From: Botryococcus braunii
Taxonomy: Eukaryota; Chlorophyta; Trebouxiophyceae
Reading direction: 5' to 3'
NCBI GenBank assembly: GCA_002005505.1
Contig: KV908490.1
Coordinates: 238,658 to 302,657, forward strand
Length of the DNA: 64,000 bases
In this document: one piece after another, positions 21,028 to 36,592 of the stretch
Layout: each line of letters begins with the position of its first letter
Numbering within the stretch: the stretch's first letter is position 1
Translations under genes and position numbers: made by a program
Notes under the pieces: model-generated
The model's database searches: none
What the model saw: the letters and a program-made list of their open reading frames with translations, nothing else
Told to the model about the DNA's origin: nothing

Positions 21028-22771
21028 CTACCTGTGATGAGACGAGGAAGAAGCGGGATGCCACTTACAACCTGTTCATCGACTATCTAAATGGCATGAA
21101 TGCAGAACCAGCGACTGCCAGTGATGCGCACTGCATTGCATTTTTGGATGCCTATAGCCACCGGGGCACGTTCCTTGTGAATGGCCAACCTCGGTCCTCC
21201 CCAGAGAGCATGCACAATCAGATTGGCTACCTCCGCAAAGCCATTGAACTTTATGATGGCAGAGTTGGGCCCTTCTGCCCAATAACCCTGCAAGGTATGC
21301 ACGCGATCCAGGCATGCAAACCTCGCTTGCTGTACGCCCCATGGACCTAGGCCCCTGACACCAAGGCTGGGTATGCAGGGAACCCCTTCAACTCCACGAG
21401 TGTGGCCGACTGGCAAGCAGGGTACCGGAAAACCATGTATAAAGCAGGGTTCCGTTCCCAGAGCGCCAATCCCTGGAAGGTGGACGACTACCACAAAGTT
21501 CTTGCCCACGTGCAAGGGAAGCTGGCTGTTGCCACGGGCATCGAACGGGTGGTCCTTGCACGGGACGCCTTTGCTATGAGCATAGGCTGGCACTTGTTCA
21601 CCCGGGGCAAGACTGTGTTGGATTGGCACCTCCAACACTTCGAGACCGAAGACGGTGAGTGCTCTCTCTACATGCGAGCCGGCCTGTAACAAATGGGCGC
21701 CACTTGTGCCAAAAGACTGTATTCTCATATGTTACCATTGACATGACCCTTTCTTATTCAATTGGCTTCCCCTGAAGTAGCTTGCATAGGTACGCAAATC
21801 GCTCCCTGATTCGACATATCCTTCGACATAGGCCCGCTCGAACCGCTGAATGTCTCGAATGCTTAAACGACTCGAATCTTTTACTCACTACCGATGTGAC
21901 GCGCGGATTGATTTCCAGGGTCCGCCGATCAGGATTCCGACGACGGCGAAGGTCCGGGCTGAGTTCCACCGAACAAACTTCTCACGACCGCGACGATCCG
22001 ATCCCAGTATACCATACCTCCCTGACAGTCTCGGACTGTCCAGAAACACTTGCGTAACAGTCCTTACACATGCATCCCAGCTATCCATTTATAGAGACGG
22101 GCGAATATGTCTAGAAGGCCCAGCAGCATCCTTCGTTGCTAAGCTGAGACCCACACACATGCACTCACTTTCTTATCAGACAATCCCCGCCCTGGTACCC
22201 TAATTATTGGAAGGTCTACCTATGTGTGTGCCCCTGAGTCCCCCCAACTGACAGCATGGCTGGGGCAGGGATACCTGTGGCTAGCTTTTTACAGCAAGGA
22301 ACCCTGGCGTCCGGTTTGGCCTTCCTCTGCCGCGCTGTGAGTTTGAAGCACGACTTGGCCCCTGAGCCCTTCGTCCTCGAAATGGTGGAGCAGCCCAGCA
22401 ATCCCTTGTGGCTCCTCCGGCAGTATTGGCAAGTCAGCAACGAGGAGGGGCATCCCTTGCGGGGCCTCCTGTTCCGGCCACTAGCGCCCAATCACAAGTC
22501 CTTCTTGGAGAAAGCCGTCGGGAATGGCACTTACCGCAAGCGCCTGGAAGTGCACTTTCAAGCCGTCGGGGTAGCATACCCCGCCACGTCTCATGGCAGC
22601 CGCAGGGGAGCAGTGCAGAATGCCCGAGCCAACGGGGCCCCTGCCGAAGAAGTGGGGAAGCTCGCTAGGATAGTAACCCCTGAGATCCGAGAGCTCTATG
22701 AGGACCGCTTCAAGCATCTGCCTTGCAAGCTTAAGCGGGTGAAGAGGGATTTGCAAGGGTGGGACCTATAA
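21028..22771 (+). CDS. Tyrosine recombinase, spliced, antisense to RT
   Basis: Three exons are inferred: 21028-21294 (donor AAG/GTATGC), 21379-21654 (acceptor ATGCAG, donor CG/GTGAGT) and 22269-22771 (acceptor GGGCAG). All three start in phase 1, and the two introns contain the stops that otherwise break the frame. Exon 1 gives the helical core-binding region (RKKRDATYNLFIDYLNG). Exon 2 holds ARDAFAMSIGW and TRGKTVLDW, with the first catalytic Arg. Exon 3 has the HGSRRG box (H-x-x-R) and the candidate nucleophile Tyr in IRELYEDRF. The enzyme would integrate the circular cDNA. The N-terminal exon or exons, in 20816-21027 or upstream, were not resolved. The protein is recognisable only by these spaced catalytic motifs. 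Confidence 0.72.
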
Positions 22772-23116
22772 CGGATCCGGGTGCAGTGACTACGTGGGGT
22801 CCCTTGCATGCCTCCTCGCGCGCTTGCCCGGGGTTTAGTCGATAGGCTGCAACTGCATTTGCTCGAAACACTTGGAGTGCAAGGGGAGGAGGGGAGTCTC
22901 GCGGGTGTGACGGATCCCTCGCCAACAAGTCATGTAGGTAGGCGTAGACGGGGCAGAGACTAGACACTCGTAGCTGCCATATTACACACGGTGGCCTAAC
23001 CCCTTAGCATGCGTCACGGCTGAGGGTGTAGGTCCTGCAGCTGACCCTCCCCAGGGAGGTAGTATTTCTTGCAACAAGAAGCAAAATCGCACCCGACAAT
23101 TAGGTCAGCCCAGGTG
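22772..23116. other. Spacer between convergent recombinase and RT frames
   Basis: The recombinase (plus) and RT (minus) end facing each other here. The spacer contains the short inverted repeat CCTCCC-CAGGGAGG near 23046-23060, but no gene. It probably holds both 3' ends. Confidence 0.4.
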
Positions 23117-25573
23117 TCAAGAATATCTGACCAGAAAGCAATCAAGCCTACATGTGAAGGGCGGCTCCTTCATGGCTGGGGGGAGAGTAGACCCCAACTC
23201 GAACATCCCCGCATGTGGCAAGATGACATGGGTATCTGCCACTGGTACGGCTCGCAGTAACTCCCTTAACATGGGGTTGAGCGATGGCAATAACAAGATG
23301 CAATTACATCTCTGTGCCTTGACCTTTAACAAGGCCTCCCTTATGAGCCATACCGGAGGGAAGACCCAGATGAGTTTCCCTAGCACCGCCCAATCCCTTA
23401 TCATCGCATCCCACCCCAGCCCCACATGGCAAGGTGTGGCCGTGAAAAATTTGGGTGCCTTATGCGAATGAGCCCACGGCCCTGCAAAAGCATCTCCTGT
23501 GGGGGTGCCCCACTTTTGCATTAGTTGAGCAGCCTGGTTATAGCACAAGCTGTAATCGGAGGGGTCCACCACCCGTGACAGAGCATCCGCCCTCTTGATT
23601 TCCTGCGCGGTACGTGGCTTCCACTCCACTCTGATCTGGACATCAAGTGCCGTCGCGAGGATCATCATATCCCGGATAGCATTGACCTCCTCTGGTGACC
23701 CTCGCATGTTGTTGATATTGGCCACTGCCCCCTGATTGTCGCAGTACGCCACTAACGTGGACCCCTTGAGCACATGTGAACTATGCCGAATACATGCCGT
23801 GACCAAATAACAAGCATTCTTTACCTCACGCAGTGTGGAGGACAGATGGCCTTGCTGCATGCGAAGGTGATCATCCTGATCAAATGGCATAACCAGGTCC
23901 GCAGGAAGCAACAGAGAATGCCCCCCAAACCCTGTTTCCGAAGCATCACTCGCACAATAGAACTCATGCAAGCTCGCCCGAGGAACCCAGCCCCAGCCCG
24001 CGTTCACTCGCAAAGCTTCCTTGAAATAAAGAAGGTCCTCACTAGCGAGCTCCAACTGCTCCGCTTGCACCGAGGTCTCCCATGTGGGAGCCTGAGCTAG
24101 GGCTTGAAACAACCGGCGAGTGAACAATGGGGTGAGCTGAACGGCAGGGGCAATGCTGCACAATTTACCCGCCAATCTTGCCAACTCACGCTTGCTGCCT
24201 CCCGTCGCCTGAAACGTCTCAATCTGCTGTATTAACGCAACCGCCTTTTGTGCAGGTACCTTGAAAAATCCTCCAGGGAGGTTGCAAACCATCCCCAACA
24301 TTTGTCCCTCCTTAGGAAGCGCGAGATCGCACTTGTGGATTGACAGATACCACTGTAAATAGGCCAAGACCGATAAAACCAATGCTCGGCCCACAAGGGC
24401 TTTCGCCCCTTCCTGGAAAAGGGACATGATATCATCTATGTACAAGATGCTGCGCATGCCTAAGCTTCGCAAAGGCCTCCAGACTTCCCTCATTATCAAT
24501 GTGAACACCCTACAAGCAGATGCCAAGCCAAAGGGGAGGACGGTGAAACAATACGTGACGCCCCCGTACTGGATGCCAAAATGCTTGTGCACAGAAGGGT
24601 GTAAGGGAATGTGATGGTAACCCGACTTAAAGTCTGTTATCATCATGACATCCTCTGGGTTCGCCAAGAGAGGCAGATTCCTGAGGTTCTCATAGTGGAA
24701 TGGCACATATTTAACAAACGTGTTGACATACATGGCATCCAAAATCAAGCGTGGTTTTTGAGATGTTTCGCCCACCACCCCCAGTGGGCTGATGACGACC
24801 ACATGTGCGGGGTCAACCACCCTGATGGCCCCAGTGCGACACATTTGAGCCAGTGCCTCTCCCACGAAACCGGGGTTCACCAGAGCTGACTTCCTATTGG
24901 GGAAAACAACAGCCCCCGGGGAGGACCCCCCCAATAATGCCGGAACCTGATTACTCCCTACAACTTGAGCCAATTGGTCTTGCACCCTGGACAGATTGGC
25001 TTGGTGCCGGGGGTGCGCCCGTTGAACCTTGCTGCGGGTGCGCACCCACTCGATCCTATACCCATCCCGCATGATGCTCAGCACCTTACCCGTGTCAGGC
25101 CCGTGTCCTAATAAGGCAAAATATTGCACCCAATTCTCATGAGCTCTACCCGGCGATCCTGCTTGGAACATATCGGGATTTGGGAGGCTCTTGACAAGGG
25201 ATTCTACCTCTAGCCCTGCCGCGCTTGGCTGGACCCCCTGATGAATCCCCTTCCACTCCTCCACCAACTCTTTTATTCTGGATAGGGTAATGGGGGCCCC
25301 TGGGGAGTGAATGGTAACGGGGCCGCAGTCATGAGAGAGGGATTGTTCACCCCCCAGGAGAGGATGCTCAATCTCCACCCATCCTTCAAGGAAGTCCTCC
25401 CAAGCGCCCATAGAGCTGTCCCCGCCTTGTGGAAGAGGGACCTCCGTCATAGTTGGGCACAGTCCCGCCCCCCGCAATCCCTTACTCCCAGCTATCCCTC
25501 GCTCAGTCTCGCCCTTCGGGGCCTGCCTTGCGCCATATAACAAATCAGGATGCAAATCTTCGGCAACCTGCTG
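23117..25573 (-). CDS. DIRS-type reverse transcriptase and RNase H
   Basis: The frame runs on from gag after one TGA (25576-25574); the first ATG inside is at 25450. Numbering from 25555, RT shows KPRLILDAMYVN (267-278), ITDFKSGYHHIPLHP with catalytic Asp 308, LPFGLASACRVF (340-351) and the YIDD box (372-375). RNase H follows with CASDASETGFGG (Asp 537), LREVKNA and YCDNQGAVANIN. The C-terminal PTGDAFAGPWAHSHKAPKFF resembles the post-RNase H segment common in DIRS-order proteins. There is no DDE integrase or aspartic protease, as expected for this order. There are no internal stops in more than 800 codons. Translation could be by readthrough, re-initiation or a separate message. Confidence 0.9.
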   Translation of the reverse strand, partial: QQVAEDLHPDLLYGARQAPKGETERGIAGSKGLRGAGLCPTMTEVPLPQGGDSSMGAWEDFLEGWVEIEHPLLGGEQSLSHDCGPVTIHSPGAPITLSRIKELVEEWKGIHQGVQPSAAGLEVESLVKSLPNPDMFQAGSPGRAHENWVQYFALLGHGPDTGKVLSIMRDGYRIEWVRTRSKVQRAHPRHQANLSRVQDQLAQVVGSNQVPALLGGSSPGAVVFPNRKSALVNPGFVGEALAQMCRTGAIRVVDPAHVVVISPLGVVGETSQKPRLILDAMYVNTFVKYVPFHYENLRNLPLLANPEDVMMITDFKSGYHHIPLHPSVHKHFGIQYGGVTYCFTVLPFGLASACRVFTLIMREVWRPLRSLGMRSILYIDDIMSLFQEGAKALVGRALVLSVLAYLQWYLSIHKCDLALPKEGQMLGMVCNLPGGFFKVPAQKAVALIQQIETFQATGGSKRELARLAGKLCSIAPAVQLTPLFTRRLFQALAQAPTWETSVQAEQLELASEDLLYFKEALRVNAGWGWVPRASLHEFYCASDASETGFGGHSLLLPADLVMPFDQDDHLRMQQGHLSSTLREVKNACYLVTACIRHSSHVLKGSTLVAYCDNQGAVANINNMRGSPEEVNAIRDMMILATALDVQIRVEWKPRTAQEIKRADALSRVVDPSDYSLCYNQAAQLMQKWGTPTGDAFAGPWAHSHKAPKFFTATPCHVGLGWDAMIRDWAVLGKLIWVFPPVWLIREALLKVKAQRCNCILLLPSLNPMLRELLRAVPVADTHVILPHAGMFELGSTLPPAMKEPPFTCRLDCFLVRYS

Positions 25574-30147
<4,574 letters not shown>

Positions 30148-30546
30148 TTTTTCTTTGTGTGCGAGCCTTCATTTCCTCGCCCTTGCTTGGCGCCGCAGTT
30201 CTAGAAGCTTACTGTCCACCCTATCACGTGACCGTTCGTAGTGCCTTTACCCTGACGGTGCCGATGGGCTAGAAGACTCACTTCGCGGTGCAACCTCCAA
30301 ACAACAGCAACAACAACAAGCTTGGCCCCATTCTAAATCCCCACGTGATTCCTTCAAAACTTTCTGTCTTTGTTTCATATCGCTTATGTGTCTTGCAACT
30401 ATTGTTATCTCCGAGATATGTATGTCAAACTCGATATGCCGATGCTTTCGTCGTGGGACCCTTGACTTAAGTGGACTGAAATTTGGGAACCGTATGTATG
30501 TGAATTCAACGGTAATTGTCAGGTCTTCGATAAGCAATGGTGTTGT

Positions 30547-30592
30547 GTTCCATGGGTATCGGTGTTCCTTCTAGTCGCGATACCCATGGAAC
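30547..30592. repeat. 15-bp perfect inverted repeat
   Basis: GTTCCATGGGTATCG (30547-30561) and its exact complement CGATACCCATGGAAC (30578-30592) enclose a 16-base loop. The role is unknown; it could be a decayed element terminus or a recombination site. Confidence 0.85.
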
Positions 30593-32041
30593 CCCAGAAT
30601 AGTGTAGTGAATATGACACCCAGCAGTTTGGCTGCTACAAATCAGCAGAAGGTCGAGCAGCATACTCTAGATTCTGAGGCGCGCTGTCGAGAGGGTATGT
30701 ATTTACTTCTTCTAGGATCCACCCTACGTACAATGTTGCCCGTGCGGTAATGCCTTCGCACCACTCTTGATATGCAATAGTTGCGACACATGAAGCAATT
30801 ATTTCATCTTATGTTGGTGGTTGCAGCTGGCATTTCACCTGCCCCACTTATGGTGGCGCAGCGTGCGAAACACTATTGATGTCATGAATGTTCCTCATTA
30901 TCATGGAAGGAGTGGTATATCCGAGGTGGATGCACACCAAGTAAGAGCTACTGCATCACAGTTAGGAACTCTGTTTGAAGGAGCAATGATATGGCGTCTC
31001 TCTAACATCCTCCCATGTCCCTCCATGCCCTCGACCGTCAACCCTTCTGCGGAATAGCTCAGCTTCTACACACCTTTTCCGGCGATGTCTCATGAATAGC
31101 AAGAGAGGGCATCCATTCCCTATCGTAAGAGTTCCCCATGCTTGCAGGGGTCCTCAAGCTTGCATTGCTGGAGGTGCGATGGGCTCCCGGACAGGGTGTC
31201 CGGGCATGGTGTCTCTCGACATCCTCACAAGCTCATCCATTGCTGGAGGTGCGATGGCCTCAAAACCTTGTAGGGAATACCTCTGGAACTTCTGGCCCCT
31301 CATCAAGTACGTGTGCTGGCACGCTGTTCCAGGCTATGTCTCATGGATAATAACTTGGGGCATCCATTTCCTATGGTCCGAGTTCCCTGTGCTCGCAAGG
31401 CATCTCAAGTTCGCAACGTAATTCCAACTCCTATTACATCCATGTCGTCGGTATCCAGGGTTCGCGGCGAAAGACAAAAGTCTTTCGCCTACATGGAGGC
31501 GAAACTGGGCGAAGGAAGTTCCGCATCTGGGGGGGTGGGCGAAGGGGCGAAAGGCAAGACGTGTAAGAGTCGATTCAGCGTGTCAAACGACGTATTTCAC
31601 GTTATTTTCAATGTGGCGCAGTACATTTGCAGTACAATTTTCAGTTGAGAAATACATATGCAGTACAATTTCCAGTTGAGAAGTACATATGCAGTACAGT
31701 TTTGGATGTACAACGAGAGAATCTTGGCCTGTGGGCTGCGGGTTTCGGGATGATCTGAGATCTCCGATAGCCGGCAACGGCAAGCCCATCTCCTTCATGG
31801 AACTACTGCTGGGGAATTGGGATGGCTTTGACATGCAGAATGCCATTTTTAATAATCTCGTTCAGATCTCTGTAACAGCAAGGACAGTGGGAACACTGCA
31901 CAAACAGTGCGACCGGCTGCAATATTTGAAGTCAGCAGTGATGTTGAGCAACTGCGTTCACAGCACTCTTTTTTAGAGCCTCATTTCCCTGGGTTCTCAA
32001 TTTAATATGCAGCTGCAGTGTGGGATTTATGGATGGGGAGG

Positions 32042-32042
<1 letters not shown>

Positions 32043-32119
<77 letters not shown>
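32043..32119. repeat. (GT)n microsatellite
   Basis: About 77 bp of pure GT dinucleotides, about 95 bp left of the copia D insertion point. Confidence 0.97.
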
Positions 32120-32121
<2 letters not shown>

Positions 32122-32214
32122 CGGGGGGAATGCATGTACCGGGGGGAATGCATGTATGCGCGTGTGTGTCCAAAAACACTAGAGAAGACTCATGAGATTG
32201 ATTGCAGGGTGGGT

Positions 32215-32580
32215 TGTGAAAGGTTATGGGCAATCGGCTTTCCCTGTACAAAGCAGACAGGTCGTCAATAGACGAAGTTACTCCAGCTACAGTCCGTACG
32301 ACTGTCTGCTGAGTGTCACACACAACTGTTGGACAAGACTAGCATCTGGTAATGCCCAGCATCTTTCACAACCAGTTGGTATTCACTCCGGTGGGGCAGC
32401 CTTAAGAGTTCATCCGACAAACGTGTGATCTAGATAGGATTGTACCTTATGTTCGAAAACGTCCAGAATCTGCCGTGTCTCAAGGTACCTTATGTTCTCA
32501 ATGGACCCATATCCTAATAGTGCACACATGAAGATCACTTAAAGCACAAGGCATTCAATAATAATGTTCAGAACTCAACA
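32215..32580 (-). repeat. Copia D 3' LTR
   Basis: 366 bp, TGTGAAAGGTTATGGGC...GAACTCAACA on the plus strand, preceded in element sense by the PPT GGCAAGGGGAAG. Confidence 0.95.
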
Positions 32581-32600
32581 CTTCCCCTTGCCTGCATGCT

Positions 32601-34190
32601 TTAAGTGTATCTTCTCAAACCTAGTGAATCACGATGACCAACAAACACGGGCTTGGCAAGTGGCTTGGTCATAATGTCAGCCACATTGCGAGCAGATTCC
32701 ACATAGAGGATATCTACCTGCCCAAGTGCCATAGCTTCCCTAGCGTAGTGGAAGCTTACTGCAACGTGCTTTGTGAATTTGGAATACAGGGGGTTCCGTA
32801 AATTAGAAATGCATCCTTGGTTGTCACAGAAAATTTTGACCCTCCAAGGTGCAGCCCCTATCTCTTCCAAGAAGCCCCTTAGCCAGTTGGCTTCCTTCAC
32901 AATATGGCCAGCTGCCATAAACTCAGCTTGCACAGTTGAGGTAGCAACTGAGCTCTGCTTCTTGCGTCCCCAAACCACGGCACTACCATAGACTGATAGA
33001 ACATAGCCAGTGGTGGAATACCTGTGGTCCAGGTCCCCAGCATAGTCGGCATCAATATAGCCTTCTAGCTCAGGGCCCTTTCCACCCAGAGTAAGAGCTA
33101 ACTCTCTGGTATCTCTCAAGTACTTCAGCACTCGAATGGCCTCATTCCAGTGTGAGGTAGTGGGTGTCATTCTATACCTTGACAACACTCCAACAGCCTG
33201 AGAAATGTCAGGCCGGGTCGTATTGGCTATGTACAGTAACGATCCAATTAACTCGCAGTATCGATGACCAGGTGGCAGAGGAGTACCAGCCCCATGTGAC
33301 ATACCATCTGAGGACTCGGGTCTGCTGCTAGCCACGAAGTCCTTGGACATGGGGGTATCAACCCCACGTCCATCATCAGCAACGCCAAACTTCTCCACAA
33401 GAGCATCAATCTTGGGAGTGCAACTCATGGAAATAGTGCCCTGAACTCTATTGCGTAGGACCTGACACCCCAGGAAATCATTCACCTCTCCCAAATCATG
33501 GATGGTGAAGTCCTTCTTCAATAACTCTTTCCCCCACTCAATCTCTGCAACCACTCTGGCAACTATGAGAAGATCATCGACATAAACAAGAATAAACGAC
33601 AGATTACCATCAGGGGCCCTCCTGATGTATACCCCAGCGTCGCTCTTGCACACACTATACCCCATCACGCTCAACTTGTCGCTCAAGGTCTTGTGCCAAG
33701 CCCGTGGGGCTTGCTTAAGACCGTAGAGTGCCTTCCTGAGCTTGCACACAACTCTCGTGTTGCCATTCTCAAATCCTGGTGGTTGGGTCACATAGACCTC
33801 TTCCTCCAACTCCCCATTGAGAAAAGCTGTCTTGATATCCACTTGGTGGATCTCAAGATTTTGTGTGGCAGCCACTGCCAGCACAGCTCTCCTAGCACCA
33901 TAGCTGCTGGTAGGTGCAAAAACCTCACCAACATCTATACCAGGAATCTGTCTGCAACCCTGGGCAACCAATCTTGCTTTAAACCGAGTGACATTCCCAT
34001 GTGCATCGTTTTTTGTAGAAAAAATCCAATGAACAGGGATAACTTTCTGCCCATGGGGTCTTTCCACATACTGCATAACCTCATGGGTGTCTAAAGACTC
34101 CATCTCCTCTTGCATTGCCTGCTGCCAAAACTCCCACTGAGGTGAGCGCTGGGCTTCCCTCAAGTTTGAGGGCACGTGAACTTTTCCCAA
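32601..34190 (-). pseudogene. Copia D reverse transcriptase and RNase H
   Basis: About 529 codons, uninterrupted. RT motifs are FAPTSSYGARR, QVDIKTAFLNG, LYGLKQAPRAWH and an intact YVDD; RNase H has IDADYAGDLDHR, STVQAEFMAAG and CDNQGC, ending in NVADIMTKPLAKP. Closest in the window to copia B and next to copia A. It would be the C-terminal part of the polyprotein. It is out of frame with the preceding linker because of a CT-tract length change at 34264-34281, and it is separated from integrase by the copia E insertion. Confidence 0.93.
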
Positions 34191-34675
34191 CCTGACAGAA
34201 GGTACACTCTGTACCTTATGCTGTGGTGCAGCAGGGCTGTCAGCCTTACTGGTGCTGTTCCCTTCTCTCTCTCTCTCTCTCCCTGGTTGCCAGAATAAGG
34301 TACATTATGTACCTTATGCTGGGACTGGGCAGTACTGCCGGGATTATCTGATTCCTTCTCAAGTCTCTCTCTCTCTCCTTGACTACTGGACTCATGTGCA
34401 GCACCCTCACATTCTCGCACCTTCCGCAATGCAGAGGGGAGCAGCAGCTCTCTCTCTCTCCTGGACTCACACTTGGGCACACTACCCAGACTTGCCTGAG
34501 CTGCGCCTACAATGTCAGCCTGCACACCATAAGCATGACTAGCCAGTGACTGGGATTGGGCACCAGCTTCCCCTACTGCTGGCATGTCTAACCCACTGCT
34601 CTCATCTCTTACATCTGCACCGAACATAGCCTCGACTGTCTCAACCTGCCCCTGCATATCAGGGAGACCAACCAT
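34160..34675 (-). pseudogene. Copia D integrase-RT linker
   Basis: Continues the polyprotein after the copia E insertion point. The start GLPDMQGQVE matches the copia B linker GLPDLQRQVE. It is Ser/Glu/Ala-rich and contains four GA-rich runs that encode RRERE, GERER and GEREREK. At the last run the frame slips and runs to an unrelated stop, while the RT frame opens nearby at 34190. Confidence 0.85.
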
Positions 34676-34680
34676 GTTTG

Positions 34681-35987
34681 TGTTGGAATTTGTGTACTGT
34701 CAGGACAATCCAAGGATGACAAATTCTAACCTGAATAAATTAGCTGTATAGTTGACCATGTGTTCAACTCAAGGGAAACTCTTTAATAAACAGCCAGTGG
34801 TGTTTATGACCACAAGTAGTAATGGATAAAGTATCTAAGAACATGGTAGAGAAGGACTTTCCTGTTGTTTGTGGCTATTAAAAATGAGTTTATCCTAATT
34901 GTTAATAACGTGATAAACTCAATTGGGACAAGGGCCAATTTCCAAGGCTCTGAACCTCAACTCTGATACGAATTCATGAAAAAGGGCCAGAACAGCGCGA
35001 TCCAACGCGCTGATCTGATAATACTAGGAGCGACTGACCGACGTCTCAAGCAGTCAATCCGTTGTGTTTGTGAAACGTCTTTGTTGTCTCAAACACTGAC
35101 TCTCAGTCTGATCTCAATTAACTCTCATCTGTGTTGGCATCGTGGATGCATTGTGTCAGATTAAGAGGAGATCAGAACTGGTAAGGCGCACGTCTGTCGC
35201 TTACGTTATTCTAGCAGCCATAAGTGCTGTCTTTTGTTGACATTAACTAAGAAAATATTCTTGGTAACGTGCAGGCCTGTTAAACTGCTTCACTCATACA
35301 ATGTTGTTGATGTTGAAAGTATTTACTTACTTGGTAAGCAGTTTACGCCGCACGTTGGTTTGCAGACAATTAATCTCTTTATATTGGTTTGCAGACAATT
35401 AATCTCTTTATAATTACCAGCAAGATACTGATTGTGTAACATATACATATACATGCACAGGATGATACATGTATATGTCTCACTTATACAATGTTGTTGA
35501 TGTTGAAAGTATTTACTTACTTGGTAAGCAGTTTACGCCGCACGTTGGTTTGCAGACAATTAATCTCTTTATAATTACCAGCAAGATACTGATTGTGTAA
35601 CATATACATATACATGCACAGGATGATACATGTATATGTCTCATCATCTGTGATTTATAGTATTAAATACAAACTGGATCTTGCAGGTAATCGTTAGATA
35701 GACCAGTGTCGTATCCTACCCGTTGTAAGTCAATCCGTTGTGTTTGTGAAACGTCTTTGTTGTCTCAAACACTGACTCTCAGTCTGATCTCAATTAACTC
35801 TCATCTGTGTTGGCATCGTGGATGCATTGTGTCAGATTAAGGGGAGATCAGAACTGGCCTGTTAAACTGCTTCACTCATACAATGTTGTTGATGTTGAAA
35901 GTATTTACTTACTTGATGATACATGTATATGTCTCATCATCTGTGATTTATAGTATTAAATACAAACTGGATCTTGCAGGATCCACA
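34681..35987 (+). repeat. Copia E 5' LTR
   Basis: 1,307 bp. Contains a repeated block GTCAATCCGTTGTGTTTG...GATCAGAACTGG at about 35055-35180 and 35729-35856, and an extra duplication of about 180 bp (about 35340-35640, built on GGTTTGCAGACAATTAATC) that is absent from the 3' LTR. Confidence 0.93.
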
Positions 35988-35989
35988 AT

Positions 35990-36002
35990 GGTTATGGGCC
36001 CA
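35990..36002 (+). other. Primer-binding site, half tRNA-iMet type (copia E)
   Basis: GGTTATGGGCCCA lies two bases after the LTR end. Unlike in A, B and D, no inverted GCCCATAACC is found at the LTR end. Confidence 0.8.
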
Positions 36003-36007
36003 CGCCC

Positions 36008-36325
36008 ATGGAGCGACGACCATCTCTGTTGACGGACGACGAACTTAATCTGCTCCGCGAAGGGCACTTCCACTGCGATCTATGCAATAAGTGGGTGTCA
36101 GGAAAGGTTCCCATTGAAAACGTGAATCGTGCTATTGAACGTGGAATAGTTGTGTTGGAAGACTTTTGCCGAGAAGGTATTGAGCAAGAACGTCACTATC
36201 AGGCAAAGTTTAATCATCACAAGATTAAGCTAGTTCAATCACTTGAAAACTCGAAGTATCCATTTCCTAAGGGTTCGCGTCGAACCTTTTCTCTTGACAC
36301 TTGGGAAGCTAGACTGATCGATTGA
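36008..36325 (+). CDS. Small ORF between primer-binding site and gag (copia E)
   Basis: 105 codons starting with ATG six bases after the primer-binding site; gag starts 268 bp downstream. The sequence contains a C-x2-C pair (HCDLCNKWVSG) and is otherwise charged and helical, ending TWEARLID. I do not recognise it and see no convincing similarity to the small ORF of copia A/H, though position and rough size agree. As the first ATG on the transcript it would be translated before gag unless bypassed. Confidence 0.55.
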   Translation: MERRPSLLTDDELNLLREGHFHCDLCNKWVSGKVPIENVNRAIERGIVVLEDFCREGIEQERHYQAKFNHHKIKLVQSLENSKYPFPKGSRRTFSLDTWEARLID

Positions 36326-36592
36326 GAAGTTTACTCTCAAAGGCTTCAAGAACAATATACCACATTAGCTAGATACGAGATCCCGTTGGATTTTTCACAT
36401 CACTGTTTATTGATTGAGTATGCTACCCTCCTTGCATTGAGTAAAGGAGCAGGGAATCGTTGAGTCCTTGGCTTTCACGAGACGAATCACCCTATGAAAC
36501 TCTGAAAGATAAGCTTGCTGAGACGAACGCCTCAATTGTGAATGATTTAGAAGACGGTACAGAGCAAAAGTGCAGGTGTTACATTCCCAGGC

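Larger units (their letters stand above)
30273..32214. other. Flank between elements, no gene supported
   Basis: Contains a 15-bp perfect inverted repeat (30547-30592), a partial duplication of a GCATCCATT/CCCTATCG-type segment (about 31100-31410), three tandem 32-bp units built on ACATATGCAGTACAATTT (about 31616-31703), and a (GT)n tract (32043-32119) followed by two copies of ACCGGGGGGAATGCATGT. I see no domain-bearing frame. Confidence 0.5.

Noticed and set aside
34976..35164. 62-codon frame repeated at 47544-47732
   Set aside because: It lies in both LTRs of copia E and is simply LTR sequence.
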